Shown: positions 24,462 through 32,308 of the stretch, in pieces | Layout: each line of letters starts with the position of its first letter | Numbering within the stretch: the stretch's first letter is position 1 | Origin: Halanaerobiales bacterium | GTDB taxonomy: Bacteria > Bacillota > Halanaerobiia > Halanaerobiales > Halanaerobiaceae | Length of the DNA: 64,000 nt | NCBI GenBank assembly: GCA_016278485.1 | Contig: JADQBT010000002.1 | Span: 167,601 to 231,600 of the forward strand | Direction: 5' to 3' | Translations under genes and position numbers: made by a program | Notes under the pieces: model-generated | What the model saw: the letters and a program-made list of their open reading frames with translations, nothing else | What the model was told of the DNA's origin: nothing | The model's database searches: none

Positions 24462-25226
24462 CTAAACATCTAATTGATTTTTCATAAGCCAACCACCAGT
24501 AATAAATATACCAATAAGTATTAGCAAAGTTGCAACAAGTGGTCCACTACCAAGATAAATTTTTAGGTATTCTTGAGTACCTGTGTGGCCAGACCACATT
24601 ACCTGAACTGGAAGATCTGGTAGCCACTTAAATGGCAAACTCAAAAATGTTCCAACCCGAAAGACTATATAAAAACTAATATTAAAGACCATAACAGTTA
24701 TTACCCAGCGGAAACGGCTAAAAAAGCAACTGACCAAATAAGAAAATTGACTAATAATATAGATCATTATTCCAAAAAACAGATAAGCTAAAGCTCCTAA
24801 TATAAATAGATTAGCCGAAAATGACGAACTAACTGGTTCTGGTATTTCACTCAGAAAGAACCTTAACTGTACCCAGTGTGAACTAAAATGAATAACACCG
24901 GTTAGTATTGTCACTAATAGATAATAAGTTAGACTTGCAGACAGTTTAGCTAAACTAATCTGATAACCTGGACTTACAAGTGTCCTTAATAAATAGATAG
25001 TGTCATTTTCCCATTCTTTTCTATAAGACTGAAATCCTTGTAACATGAGGACTAATGGAAATATTAAAAATGGTATAAACCCTAAGCCAAAAGTTAATCC
25101 CATTGGCCAATTATTCATCTTAGTAATTAAATATAGATCCCAGGCTACTACTAATATAACAGAAACCATGATTGTAAGAAACATACTTCTAAACTCTTTT
25201 ATATATAAAGAAAACCAACTTTTCAT
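24462..25226 (-). CDS. ABC-2-type transporter permease
   Basis: Membrane subunit of 254 residues with about six predicted helices (for example at about 16-35, 40-60, 90-115, 135-160, 168-190, 228-246). No enzymatic motif is visible. The start ATG overlaps the ATPase gene stop by four bases (ATGA), with GGGAGG before it, so the two subunits are coupled. Substrate unknown; by context with a YtrA-type regulator, an exporter for a cell-wall antibiotic or an envelope component is possible. Confidence 0.85.
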   Translation of the reverse strand: MKSWFSLYIKEFRSMFLTIMVSVILVVAWDLYLITKMNNWPMGLTFGLGFIPFLIFPLVLMLQGFQSYRKEWENDTIYLLRTLVSPGYQISLAKLSASLTYYLLVTILTGVIHFSSHWVQLRFFLSEIPEPVSSSFSANLFILGALAYLFFGIMIYIISQFSYLVSCFFSRFRWVITVMVFNISFYIVFRVGTFLSLPFKWLPDLPVQVMWSGHTGTQEYLKIYLGSGPLVATLLILIGIFITGGWLMKNQLDV

Positions 25227-25921
25227 TGAAAAACCTCCCGCACAAGTTGTTGGATAGATTTATTATATTCAGCCCTTAAATCATCTGCATTTCCCGAAAG
25301 TTTAACTTTACTATTTTCAAGAAAGATTACATAATCAAAATATCTTTCCGCTTCCATTACTTCATGGGTTGAAATAATAATCGATTGTTTTTCCGCATCA
25401 TATTCACTGATTAAGCTTTCTAAAATACGTGCTCTAGAATTGGGATCAATACCTGATAACGGTTCATCCATAATCAATAATGGCACCTGTCTGGCTAAAG
25501 TAAGTACTAATTTAAGCCGACCAACCATTCCTTTTGATAATTCTTTTATCTTCTGAGTTTTTTTCAAATTCATAAAATCAATTAATTCATGTGCTTTTTT
25601 TAATGAAAAATCTTGATATTGATCATTAAAAAAGCTCACTGCCTCCTCAACTTTCATCCAATTATAAAGATGATTTATCTCTGGTAAAAAAGCAATCTCA
25701 TCCATTATATTTTTAGATTTGACAACAGGAATATCTACTTGACCAATATCTTTAATCACAAGCCCGGCTATTATCTTTAATAAAGTAGATTTACCACTAC
25801 CATTTGGTCCGATTAAACCAGTTATCTGGCCTGCTGGAAAAGATAAATTTATATCTGCTAGAGCAGTAGAACCAGTATATTTTTTTGTTAAATTTTCAAC
25901 CTTTACTGCATAATCATTCAT
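25223..25921 (-). CDS. ABC transporter ATP-binding protein
   Basis: Nucleotide-binding subunit of 232 residues: Walker A GPNGSGKST, Q-loop region, ABC signature in degenerate form LSKGMVGRLKL, Walker B LLIMDEPLSGIDP and the H-loop STHE. GGGAGG before the ATG at 25921 selects the start over an in-frame upstream ATG at 25948. It overlaps the regulator gene by eight bases and pairs with the permease that follows. Confidence 0.95.
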   Translation of the reverse strand: MNDYAVKVENLTKKYTGSTALADINLSFPAGQITGLIGPNGSGKSTLLKIIAGLVIKDIGQVDIPVVKSKNIMDEIAFLPEINHLYNWMKVEEAVSFFNDQYQDFSLKKAHELIDFMNLKKTQKIKELSKGMVGRLKLVLTLARQVPLLIMDEPLSGIDPNSRARILESLISEYDAEKQSIIISTHEVMEAERYFDYVIFLENSKVKLSGNADDLRAEYNKSIQQLVREVFQ

Positions 25922-26291
25922 TATTATTCCTCCCTTCCAATTCTTCAATGAGCAATTCTTTTACTTCATCATTAGTAAATCCTAATGAAAACATTTCAGA
26001 AATAAACTTTTCTAAAGCCGCACATGCCATTTCTTTATTAATTTTTTTCATGACCTCATCACCTTCTTTTATAAAGGTACCTCTTCCCCGCTTTGTTTCT
26101 ACAAGTTCTATATTTTCCATTTCTCTATAAGCTCTTTGCACTGTATTTGGATTAACCTCAATCTCTTTTGCCATATCTCTCTGTGAAGGCAATTTATCAC
26201 CAGGTTGCAAATCCCCCCTGGCTATTTCTTTTTTAAAACCATCAATTACCTGTTCATATATTGGCTTAGCTGCATTAAAATCTATTTGCAT
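25914..26291 (-). CDS. GntR-family (YtrA-type) transcriptional regulator
   Basis: Small repressor of 125 residues: winged helix at about 8-75 (QVIDGFKKEIARGDLQPGDK, SQRDMAKEIEVNPNTVQRAYREM) and a short C-terminal helical dimer region, the layout of the YtrA subfamily, which has no ligand-binding domain of the FadR or HutC kind. It is the first gene of the operon with the ABC subunits and the DUF4097 protein. A perfect 11-bp inverted repeat just upstream covers the predicted transcription start, so the gene should repress its own operon. Confidence 0.93.
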   Translation of the reverse strand: MQIDFNAAKPIYEQVIDGFKKEIARGDLQPGDKLPSQRDMAKEIEVNPNTVQRAYREMENIELVETKRGRGTFIKEGDEVMKKINKEMACAALEKFISEMFSLGFTNDEVKELLIEELEGRNNNE

Positions 26292-26314
26292 AGAGGCCCT
26301 CCTTTCAAATTGAA

Positions 26315-26342
26315 ATAGTGCACTAATTTACTAGTGCACTAT
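26315..26342 (-). promoter_or_regulatory. Operator: perfect 11-bp inverted repeat before the GntR operon
   Basis: ATAGTGCACTA (26315-26325), six bases, TAGTGCACTAT (26332-26342), a perfect dyad with GTGCAC cores. It begins two bases downstream of the -10 box of the predicted promoter and so spans the likely transcription start, the expected place for a YtrA-type repressor. Confidence 0.85.
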
Positions 26343-26343
26343 C

Positions 26344-26373
26344 ATTATATTATTATTTAACTAATTTTGTCAA
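26344..26373 (-). promoter_or_regulatory. Promoter of the GntR-ABC-DUF4097 operon
   Basis: Consensus TTGACA (26373-26368), an 18-base spacer and TATAAT (26349-26344) on the minus strand, immediately upstream of the dyad operator. Confidence 0.88.
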
Positions 26374-26387
26374 GAGTTATTTTAGAA

Positions 26388-27182
26388 TTAATTTAAAATT
26401 TTTATTAGATACATTTTTGGCCATAATTTCCCAGTAACTAATATTGCATCTTTTTCAGGATAATAGGCAATACCATTTAAGACATCTGCAGTATTAGCAA
26501 ATGGTCTACTTAATTCTTTTAAATCAACATAGGCAATAACCTCCCCAGTACTAGCATCGATTAAGGCAAGATAGTCTGTTAACCAGATATTCGCATAAAT
26601 AATACCATTAATATACTCTAATTCATTTAGATATTCTAATTTATAGCCATTATCTGTAACAGTCATCGTCTTAACTTCTGCAAAGCTTCCTGGCTGGTGA
26701 AAACTAATTGTCGAACTACCATCGCTTTTTATTAAATAATTTTCATTATGTGTCAGTCCCCAGCCTTCGCCCTCATAATAAAAATTGTTAATAAACTTAA
26801 AAGTATCAGCTTGATAAATAAATCCTATTTCCGATTTCCATGTTAACTGATAAATTTGCTTCTGAAAGATTGTGATCCCTTCACCAAAATAATCTAAAGG
26901 TAAATTGATCTTATTAAGATATGCATTAGCAGGTGAATAATTAACGAGTTTGGAATGCCCTTTCAAGCCTGTTCCTTCATAAATTAAGCCGTCTTTAACT
27001 TCTAGACCTTGTGTAAAATTGTCTTGTGGATGAGGATAACTTTCTATTATTTGATAACTGTAAATAGGTTTTTTAGTCTGTCCAATCAGATATTCAACCG
27101 AAAAGTTTTCCGTGGCCAAAATGGGACCAGTCAAAAATAATAAAAAGATCATCGAAACAATAAAAATATTAGTTTTTTTCAT
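26388..27182 (-). CDS. Exported glutaminyl-peptide cyclotransferase (glutamine cyclotransferase)
   Basis: A five-bladed-propeller glutamine cyclotransferase of 264 residues, which forms N-terminal pyroglutamate on peptides. Signal peptide at residues 1-23 (MKKTNIFIVSMIFLLF, ending near ILATENF). The family start YPHPQDNFTQGLEVKDGLIYEGTG is clear, followed by repeated propeller strands and the ADVLNGIAYYPEKDAILVTGKLWPK C-terminal stretch typical of the family. It probably acts in the periplasm. It lies 34 bp after mnmM in the same direction. Confidence 0.9.
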   Translation of the reverse strand: MKKTNIFIVSMIFLLFLTGPILATENFSVEYLIGQTKKPIYSYQIIESYPHPQDNFTQGLEVKDGLIYEGTGLKGHSKLVNYSPANAYLNKINLPLDYFGEGITIFQKQIYQLTWKSEIGFIYQADTFKFINNFYYEGEGWGLTHNENYLIKSDGSSTISFHQPGSFAEVKTMTVTDNGYKLEYLNELEYINGIIYANIWLTDYLALIDASTGEVIAYVDLKELSRPFANTADVLNGIAYYPEKDAILVTGKLWPKMYLIKILN

Positions 27183-27216
27183 AATAGTTTAGAATCCTTT
27201 CTTGGAAATAATTTAG

Positions 27217-27789
27217 CTAGCCTCTTTTATGGACAGCAACAAGTTCGGCTGGTGATTTTCGCTGATTTATAAAGTGATAATAAAGCACATTAAATTCACT
27301 GCTATTTAAATCTTTACAGAATTTAATCAATCTCTCTTTTTCCTTTTCACCACCAGCATGTCCAGGATATAAAACAACTACTAGCAGACCATTTGCTTTA
27401 AGTAGTTCTAATGATTTTTTGACTGCAGCAAGTGTAGTAGTAGCTTCAGTAATCAATTGTTTATCTCCACCAGGCAAATAACCAAGATTAAATAAAATTA
27501 AGTCAACTGAGCTTTCTTTTGCATATTGATCAATCTTAAGATGCGAGTCATGATGTAATGAGACTCTTTCTAACAATTGATTTTCATTTAGTAATTTTTC
27601 TGTATTTTTCAGTGCGCTTTTTTGTATATCAAAAGCAATTACCTGACCAGTTTGTCCAATTATTTTAGCCAAGTAGAGTGTGTCGTGACCATTTCCTGCA
27701 GTTGCATCAATAGCTAAGCCTCCTTTTTTTAACCATTTTTTAATTAAATCATGGGAAAAATCTACTCCTTGTCTTAATTTTTGCTCCAT
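27217..27789 (-). CDS. mnmM: tRNA 5-aminomethyl-2-thiouridine methyltransferase MnmM (YtqB family)
   Basis: Class I SAM methyltransferase of 190 residues. The SAM-binding motif AIDATAGNGHDTLYLA near residue 29 and LILFNLGYLPGGDK near residue 90 are characteristic of the YtqB family, now assigned to the last step of mnm5s2U synthesis at the tRNA wobble base. AGGTGG before the ATG at 27789 is better placed than the GTG at 27798. It is divergent from the NSS transporter gene. Confidence 0.87.
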   Translation of the reverse strand: MEQKLRQGVDFSHDLIKKWLKKGGLAIDATAGNGHDTLYLAKIIGQTGQVIAFDIQKSALKNTEKLLNENQLLERVSLHHDSHLKIDQYAKESSVDLILFNLGYLPGGDKQLITEATTTLAAVKKSLELLKANGLLVVVLYPGHAGGEKEKERLIKFCKDLNSSEFNVLYYHFINQRKSPAELVAVHKRG

Positions 27790-27815
27790 ATTATCCACCT
27801 AACTTTCTAAATAAA

Positions 27816-27844
27816 TTGATGTATTAGTAATTATATGATAAAAT
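27816..27844 (+). promoter_or_regulatory. Candidate promoter of the NSS transporter gene
   Basis: TTGATG (27816-27821), a 17-base spacer and TAAAAT (27839-27844), 38 bases before the start codon. Both boxes deviate slightly from consensus. Confidence 0.55.
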
Positions 27845-27881
27845 GAGAACAATTTAAATACACTTCGAGGAGGTAGTAATA

Positions 27882-29213
27882 ATGGAAAGAGAAAATTGGA
27901 CGTCAAAATTAGGATTTATTTTAGCGGCTTCTGGTTCAGCCATTGGCCTGGGGAACATCTGGCGATTTCCTTATCTTACTGGAACAAATGGAGGGGCAGC
28001 GTTCTTATTTATCTATTTAGCTTGTATTATATTTATTGGTTATCCAGTTCTTATTGCTGAGATGTCTCTAGGTAAAAAAACAGCTAAAAACCCAATCGGT
28101 GCTTTCAAACAATTAGCTCCTGACACGCCTTGGTGGCTTGTAGGTGCACTAGGAGTTTTAGCGGGTTTTGTAATTTTAAGTTTCTATTCAGTCGTTGCTG
28201 GTTGGGGAATGGCATATACGGTTAAAGCAATTGGTGGTTTTAGTCCTGATGCCGATTTTGCTGCAATGTTTGGTAATCATATTAGTGGAGTAGGTGGACC
28301 TCTTTTCTGGCATGCTGCATTTATGTTTTTAACTATTGCGGTTATTGGTGCTGGTGTTGTAAAAGGGATTCAAAAAGTAGTAAAAATATTAATGCCGATC
28401 TTATTTTTCATAATTATAATTATGATTGTTAGAGCATTAACACTTGATGGAGCGATGGCAGGATTATCTTTTTATCTGAAACCTGATTTTAGTAATATTA
28501 AACTCCAGACATTTATTGATGCTATCTCACAATCCTTTTTCACTTTGAGTTTGGGACTAGGTACCATGATCACCTATGGTAGCTATTTAAGTAAAAATGA
28601 TAGTATAAGTGATAGTGCAGGTTATGTTGTGATTTTTGATACTGCTATTGCATTTTTAGCTGGCTTTGCGATTTTCCCAGCTGTCTTTGCACTTGGCTTT
28701 GATCCTGCAGCTGGTCCAGGCTTAACCTTTATTACTTTACCAGCTGTCTTTGCAGAAATGCCATTAGGTGGACTCTTTTCATTTCTATTCTTTATATTAT
28801 TAACAATTGCGGCTTTAACTTCATCTATTTCGATGTTAGAAGTAGTAGTGGCTTATCTAGTAGATGAACACCATTGGAATCGCAAAAAAGCTTCATATCT
28901 ATTTGGCTTTTTAATATTTTTATTTGGCATACCACCACTACTTGGCTATAGCTCATTATCTGAAATAAGATTTTTGGGCATGGATATACTCGATACATAT
29001 GATTGGTTTTCAAATTCATTATTTCTACCAATCGGTGGTCTTTTAACTTCAGTCTTTGTTGCACATATTTGGGGTGCGAAAAATGCTGTAAATGAAGCCA
29101 ACGATAATAGTGATATTTTAAAAGTTGGACAAATATTTGTTTTTCTCTTAAAATATATTGTGCCACTTGCTATAAGTATCATCATAATATTAAATATCGT
29201 ATCAAGCTTCTAA
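27882..29213 (+). CDS. Sodium-dependent transporter, NSS/SNF family
   Basis: Sodium-coupled amino-acid-type symporter of 443 residues, the usual length of bacterial LeuT-like proteins. The N-terminus has the family signature GFILAASGSAIGLGNIWRFPYL with the unwound first helix that binds Na+ and substrate; about 11 further hydrophobic segments follow. AGGAGG precedes the ATG. It is one of few plus-strand genes, and its 3' end overlaps the convergent SNF2 gene by 12 bases. The exact substrate is not predictable. Confidence 0.95.
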   Translation: MERENWTSKLGFILAASGSAIGLGNIWRFPYLTGTNGGAAFLFIYLACIIFIGYPVLIAEMSLGKKTAKNPIGAFKQLAPDTPWWLVGALGVLAGFVILSFYSVVAGWGMAYTVKAIGGFSPDADFAAMFGNHISGVGGPLFWHAAFMFLTIAVIGAGVVKGIQKVVKILMPILFFIIIIMIVRALTLDGAMAGLSFYLKPDFSNIKLQTFIDAISQSFFTLSLGLGTMITYGSYLSKNDSISDSAGYVVIFDTAIAFLAGFAIFPAVFALGFDPAAGPGLTFITLPAVFAEMPLGGLFSFLFFILLTIAALTSSISMLEVVVAYLVDEHHWNRKKASYLFGFLIFLFGIPPLLGYSSLSEIRFLGMDILDTYDWFSNSLFLPIGGLLTSVFVAHIWGAKNAVNEANDNSDILKVGQIFVFLLKYIVPLAISIIIILNIVSSF

Positions 29214-30593
29214 GTCAATAAGATCTTTTAAATTTGTGATTAATTTTGCATCATATTGACTATCATCTAATAGTTTAGCAGATCCTCCCATAACTTTTTT
29301 ACAAATTTTTATTTTTTGTAAGAGTGTGTGGAGGATTTTTTCTTCTATTGTTCCATTTATAATTAAATTATAGATAAATACATCTTCCGTCTGACCTAAT
29401 CTATGGATACGACCAATGCGTTGTTCGAGTTTCATTGGATTCCAGGGTAGATCATAGTTAATAACAATATTGCAAAACTGTAAGTTAATACCTTGACTAC
29501 CTGCTTCTGTACTAACAAGAACTTGACTATCACCACGAAAATATTTTTTAGCCCATTCCTTTGCCGTATTACTAATATCCCCACTAAAAGGAACTACATC
29601 ATAGCCATTATTAGATAAATGATAGATAAGGTATCTCTGTGTTGCCCTATATTCAGTAAAAATGATAACTTTTTTATCTACACCATCTAGCAGTTCTAAA
29701 ACCTTTTTTAACTTAGCATTCACTTCAATTAAATCGGCCAGTTTATATATTTCCTTTAATTTTTCTACTTCACTTTTTCCTTTTAAAGTATTACGAAGAG
29801 CTGCTGTACTACTAGCAAGTTCGCGATGGTAGGTTAATAAGTTAAGAATATTCTTATCTGTTAAATCTAGTTGTTCTTTTGTATACTCTAATAGTAGTTT
29901 ATTTAGATCTTTTTCATGTTTGGTTGGCTCTAAATAGATGTTTTTAACTTTTCGATCTGTCTGAACCCTACTAACCTCTTTTTGAGAATGCCTAACCATA
30001 TATCGTTCTATTAATTCTTTTCCATTATTCTTTAAATCATTTTCAAATAGATTAAAGCCTTCATAATCATTTGGTGCAATTATTCTGACAAGATTATATA
30101 ACTCTTTTAAATTATTGTGAACAGGTGTTGCTGTTAAAAGTAGACAATACTTTTTTTGTAATTCATTGACAAATTTCCAGTTTAATGTTTTGTCATTTTT
30201 TAAACGATGTGCCTCGTCAACAATCACCATATCAAATTCCATCTCTTTTAAATATTTGGCATGCTCTTTACGTTTTGCCATATCTAAAGAGGCAATTTGT
30301 CCATCAAAATATTGCCAGCCTCTTCCTTTGCGATTAAAAAGAATATCCTTTAAATCCAATTTTTTGACCATTTCTTCAGTCCATTGAAAAGCTAATGATG
30401 CAGGAACTAAAATTAAATACTTTTCTACTTCACCTCTTAATAAATATTCTTTTAAGATAAGACCAGCTTCAATTGTTTTTCCTAAACCAACTTCATCTGC
30501 TAGCAAAGCACGTCCATTCATTTGGTTAATAACTTTGTTCAAGGTATCCTGTTGATGTGAAAGAATTTCAAAATCAGGATTAACTTTAAACAT
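29202..30593 (-). CDS. SNF2-family DEAD/DEAH-type helicase
   Basis: DNA-dependent ATPase of 463 residues made of little more than the SNF2 core. Motif I ADEVGLGKTIEAG (about 32-44), motif II VDEAHRLKN, motif III LTATPVHNN, then the second RecA-like domain with IIFTEYRATQ, VSTEAGSQGINLQ and motif VI QRIGRIHRLGQ. No accessory DNA-binding or nuclease domain is seen. The closest role model is the RapA/YqhH group, which remodels nucleoprotein or RNA polymerase complexes. GAGGTGG precedes the ATG. Nothing nearby indicates a defence island. Confidence 0.92.
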   Translation of the reverse strand: MFKVNPDFEILSHQQDTLNKVINQMNGRALLADEVGLGKTIEAGLILKEYLLRGEVEKYLILVPASLAFQWTEEMVKKLDLKDILFNRKGRGWQYFDGQIASLDMAKRKEHAKYLKEMEFDMVIVDEAHRLKNDKTLNWKFVNELQKKYCLLLTATPVHNNLKELYNLVRIIAPNDYEGFNLFENDLKNNGKELIERYMVRHSQKEVSRVQTDRKVKNIYLEPTKHEKDLNKLLLEYTKEQLDLTDKNILNLLTYHRELASSTAALRNTLKGKSEVEKLKEIYKLADLIEVNAKLKKVLELLDGVDKKVIIFTEYRATQRYLIYHLSNNGYDVVPFSGDISNTAKEWAKKYFRGDSQVLVSTEAGSQGINLQFCNIVINYDLPWNPMKLEQRIGRIHRLGQTEDVFIYNLIINGTIEEKILHTLLQKIKICKKVMGGSAKLLDDSQYDAKLITNLKDLIDLEA

Positions 30594-30647
30594 AGAACCA
30601 CCTCTTGTTATAAAATTAACAGAAATGGTCCTTGTAATACATGTAAT

Positions 30648-31010
30648 TTATGACTTTAAATTAATTCCGATTACACCACCTAGCATACCTAGTAATAAAC
30701 CGGACCCGGCATAAAGAAATATATTAACAAAATTTAAATCTTGAGAAAAAGCACCAATAATTATAATTAATAAAGAAAAAATCAAACCTGTGATACCACC
30801 ATTTAACCAGCCATTAATTTCAACCTTTTTTGCTGTATAGATACCAATGATTAAAATTGTTAGATAGTTAAAAATAAATAAGACAGTATCTATCTGAGAA
30901 GGCTGATTGAAAGATGTGAATGTGGCAAAAAATGAAGAAATCGCTCCAAATAAAACTAATAAAATAACCCCAAGGACTAAACCTTTTAAAATAACCATGT
31001 TATTAATCAT
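30648..31010 (-). CDS. TIGR04086-type four-helix membrane protein
   Basis: A 120-residue membrane protein with four hydrophobic helices (about 5-30, 42-60, 67-88, 93-116). Layout and glycine-rich last helix (GSGLLLGMLGGVIGI) match the TIGR04086 family of small Firmicute membrane proteins of unknown function. AAGGGGG precedes the ATG. It sits between surE and the helicase gene, with no evident shared role. Confidence 0.7.
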   Translation of the reverse strand: MINNMVILKGLVLGVILLVLFGAISSFFATFTSFNQPSQIDTVLFIFNYLTILIIGIYTAKKVEINGWLNGGITGLIFSLLIIIIGAFSQDLNFVNIFLYAGSGLLLGMLGGVIGINLKS

Positions 31011-31062
31011 AATAACCCCCTTACTAAAATTGTATTTAATAAGGGAGTTAAAAAGAACACTT

Positions 31063-31815
31063 TTATATATTTTGTAAATTTTTCAATTCATTAAAGTCAG
31101 TAAGATCAATATGCAATGGGGTTATAGAGATTTCATCATTTAAATAAACTGCAATATCTGATGCAGGATCATGTTTTTCTTTATTTGATCCGGAAAGCCA
31201 ATAATATGATCTTCCCATAGGGTCTACTCTTTCTTCAAAACTATCACTATAGAGAGATTGACCTAATCTAGTGTAATTAGGTTTTGCTTGAGGATTAACT
31301 TGGGATGGAATATTAATGTTTAAAAGTACTTTATTTGTTAAATCCTCTTTAAGATGCTTCTCCAAATAATTATCAATAAATAAAGCAGCCTTTTCAAAAC
31401 TTCTATTCGGTAGAAAACTTATAGATACAGCAAGAGAACTATAACCCATCATCCAACCCTCAATTGCTGCAGATACTGTTCCAGAATAAAGTATTTCAAA
31501 ACCAAGATTAGGACCATTATTAATGCCTGAAATAATCAGGTCTGGTTTAAAATTAATCAATTTTTCAAGACCTAATTTAACACAATCTGCTGGAGTTCCA
31601 TTAGTTTTATAACAGATCACATTAGCAGGAAGTGAGCCTCTGCTGACTTCTTGCGCTCGCAAAGGATCGTTAATAGTAATTGAATGTCCAGAAGCACTTC
31701 TTTCTCTATCGGGAGCCACAACGGCAATCTGATGACCTCCCTTTGCTAAAATCTGACTTAGCACAGTCAACCCTTCCGCATATAATCCGTCATCATTTGT
31801 CAATAATAATTTCAT
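31063..31815 (-). CDS. surE: 5'-nucleotidase SurE
   Basis: Survival protein E, a metal-dependent nucleoside 5'- and 3'-monophosphatase and exopolyphosphatase. The 250-residue protein has the signature start LLTNDDGLYAEGL with the metal-binding Asp pair, APDRERSASGHSIT, and SGINNGPNLGFEILYSGTVSAA. GGAGG precedes the ATG. It lies upstream of the small membrane protein gene in the same direction. Confidence 0.97.
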   Translation of the reverse strand: MKLLLTNDDGLYAEGLTVLSQILAKGGHQIAVVAPDRERSASGHSITINDPLRAQEVSRGSLPANVICYKTNGTPADCVKLGLEKLINFKPDLIISGINNGPNLGFEILYSGTVSAAIEGWMMGYSSLAVSISFLPNRSFEKAALFIDNYLEKHLKEDLTNKVLLNINIPSQVNPQAKPNYTRLGQSLYSDSFEERVDPMGRSYYWLSGSNKEKHDPASDIAVYLNDEISITPLHIDLTDFNELKNLQNI

Positions 31816-31915
31816 AACATTCCTCCATTATAGATGTTATACTGTGAAATATCTACTATTTCAGAGAAAAAACGACTTAAATTAATTAGAACTTAAATAT
31901 TTGTATATCTAGTAT

Positions 31916-31944
31916 TTGACCTAGATATAAATATTATATATACT
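31916..31944 (+). promoter_or_regulatory. Promoter of the tRNA-Glu/tRNA-Tyr pair
   Basis: TTGACC (31916-31921), a 17-base spacer and TATACT (31939-31944), 31 bases before tRNA-Glu. Confidence 0.8.
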
Positions 31945-31975
31945 AATACCTGTGCTTGTGAGAGTACTCAATTGT

Positions 31976-32051
31976 GCCCTCATCGTCTAGGGGTCTAGGA
32001 CACCAGGTTTTCATCCTGGCGGCAGGGGTTCGAATCCCCTTGAGGGTACCA
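31976..32051 (+). tRNA. tRNA-Glu (anticodon TTC)
   Basis: A 76-base tRNA: acceptor stem GCCCTCA/TGAGGGT, anticodon stem CCAGG/CCTGG enclosing TTTTCAT (anticodon TTC), GGTTCGAAT T loop, encoded CCA. A minus-strand reading frame over it is a shadow. Confidence 0.97.
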
Positions 32052-32148
32052 TTTTTTGAGCTTTGCTCAAAAAAAGAAGTAAGAAATAAGAGGTCAGTTA
32101 TAGGACTGGAATTATTCTTATCTCTGACATCCGACATCGTACTTCTTT
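32052..32148 (+). repeat. Inverted-repeat spacer between tRNA-Glu and tRNA-Tyr
   Basis: Right after the tRNA-Glu CCA comes a perfect 10-bp hairpin TTTTTTGAGC-TTT-GCTCAAAAAA. A second, outer pairing is AAAGAAGTA (32073-32081) with TACTTCTTT (32140-32148). The arms hold degenerate purine-rich units: agaagtaagaaataagagg on one arm, and on the other strand of the second arm units such as GATGTCGGATGTCAGAGA. No coding frame of interest. Confidence 0.7.
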
Positions 32149-32153
32149 AATAC

Positions 32154-32239
32154 GGAGGGGTGCCCGAGCTGGCCAATGGGAGCAGACTGTAAATCTGCCG
32201 GCGATGCCTACAAAGGTTCGAATCCTTTCCCCTCCACCA
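32154..32239 (+). tRNA. tRNA-Tyr (anticodon GTA)
   Basis: An 86-base class II tRNA with acceptor stem GGAGGGG/CCCCTCC, anticodon stem GCAGA/TCTGC enclosing CTGTAAA (anticodon GTA), a long variable arm, GGTTCGAAT T loop and encoded CCA. Confidence 0.97.
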
Positions 32240-32249
32240 TTTTATTAAT

Positions 32250-32284
32250 TAAAGAACACCTGATTTTACAGGTGCTCTTTTTAG
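32250..32284. terminator. Bidirectional terminator between tRNA-Tyr and the rodZ-like gene
   Basis: A 9-bp stem with one mismatch (GAACACCTG/CAGGTGCTC) and a 6-base loop is followed by TTTTT on the plus strand and flanked by A/T on the other side; it lies between convergent transcripts. Confidence 0.82.
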
Positions 32285-32308
32285 TTTCAATATATGTTTT
32301 TAATAAAA

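Noticed and set aside
29202-31010. SNF2 helicase and small membrane protein as an anti-phage defence unit
   Set aside because: No nuclease, methylase or other defence partner is nearby, and the neighbours are housekeeping genes such as surE.
31943-32137. Minus-strand reading frame across the tRNA-Glu gene
   Set aside because: It is antisense to a complete tRNA and to the inverted-repeat spacer.
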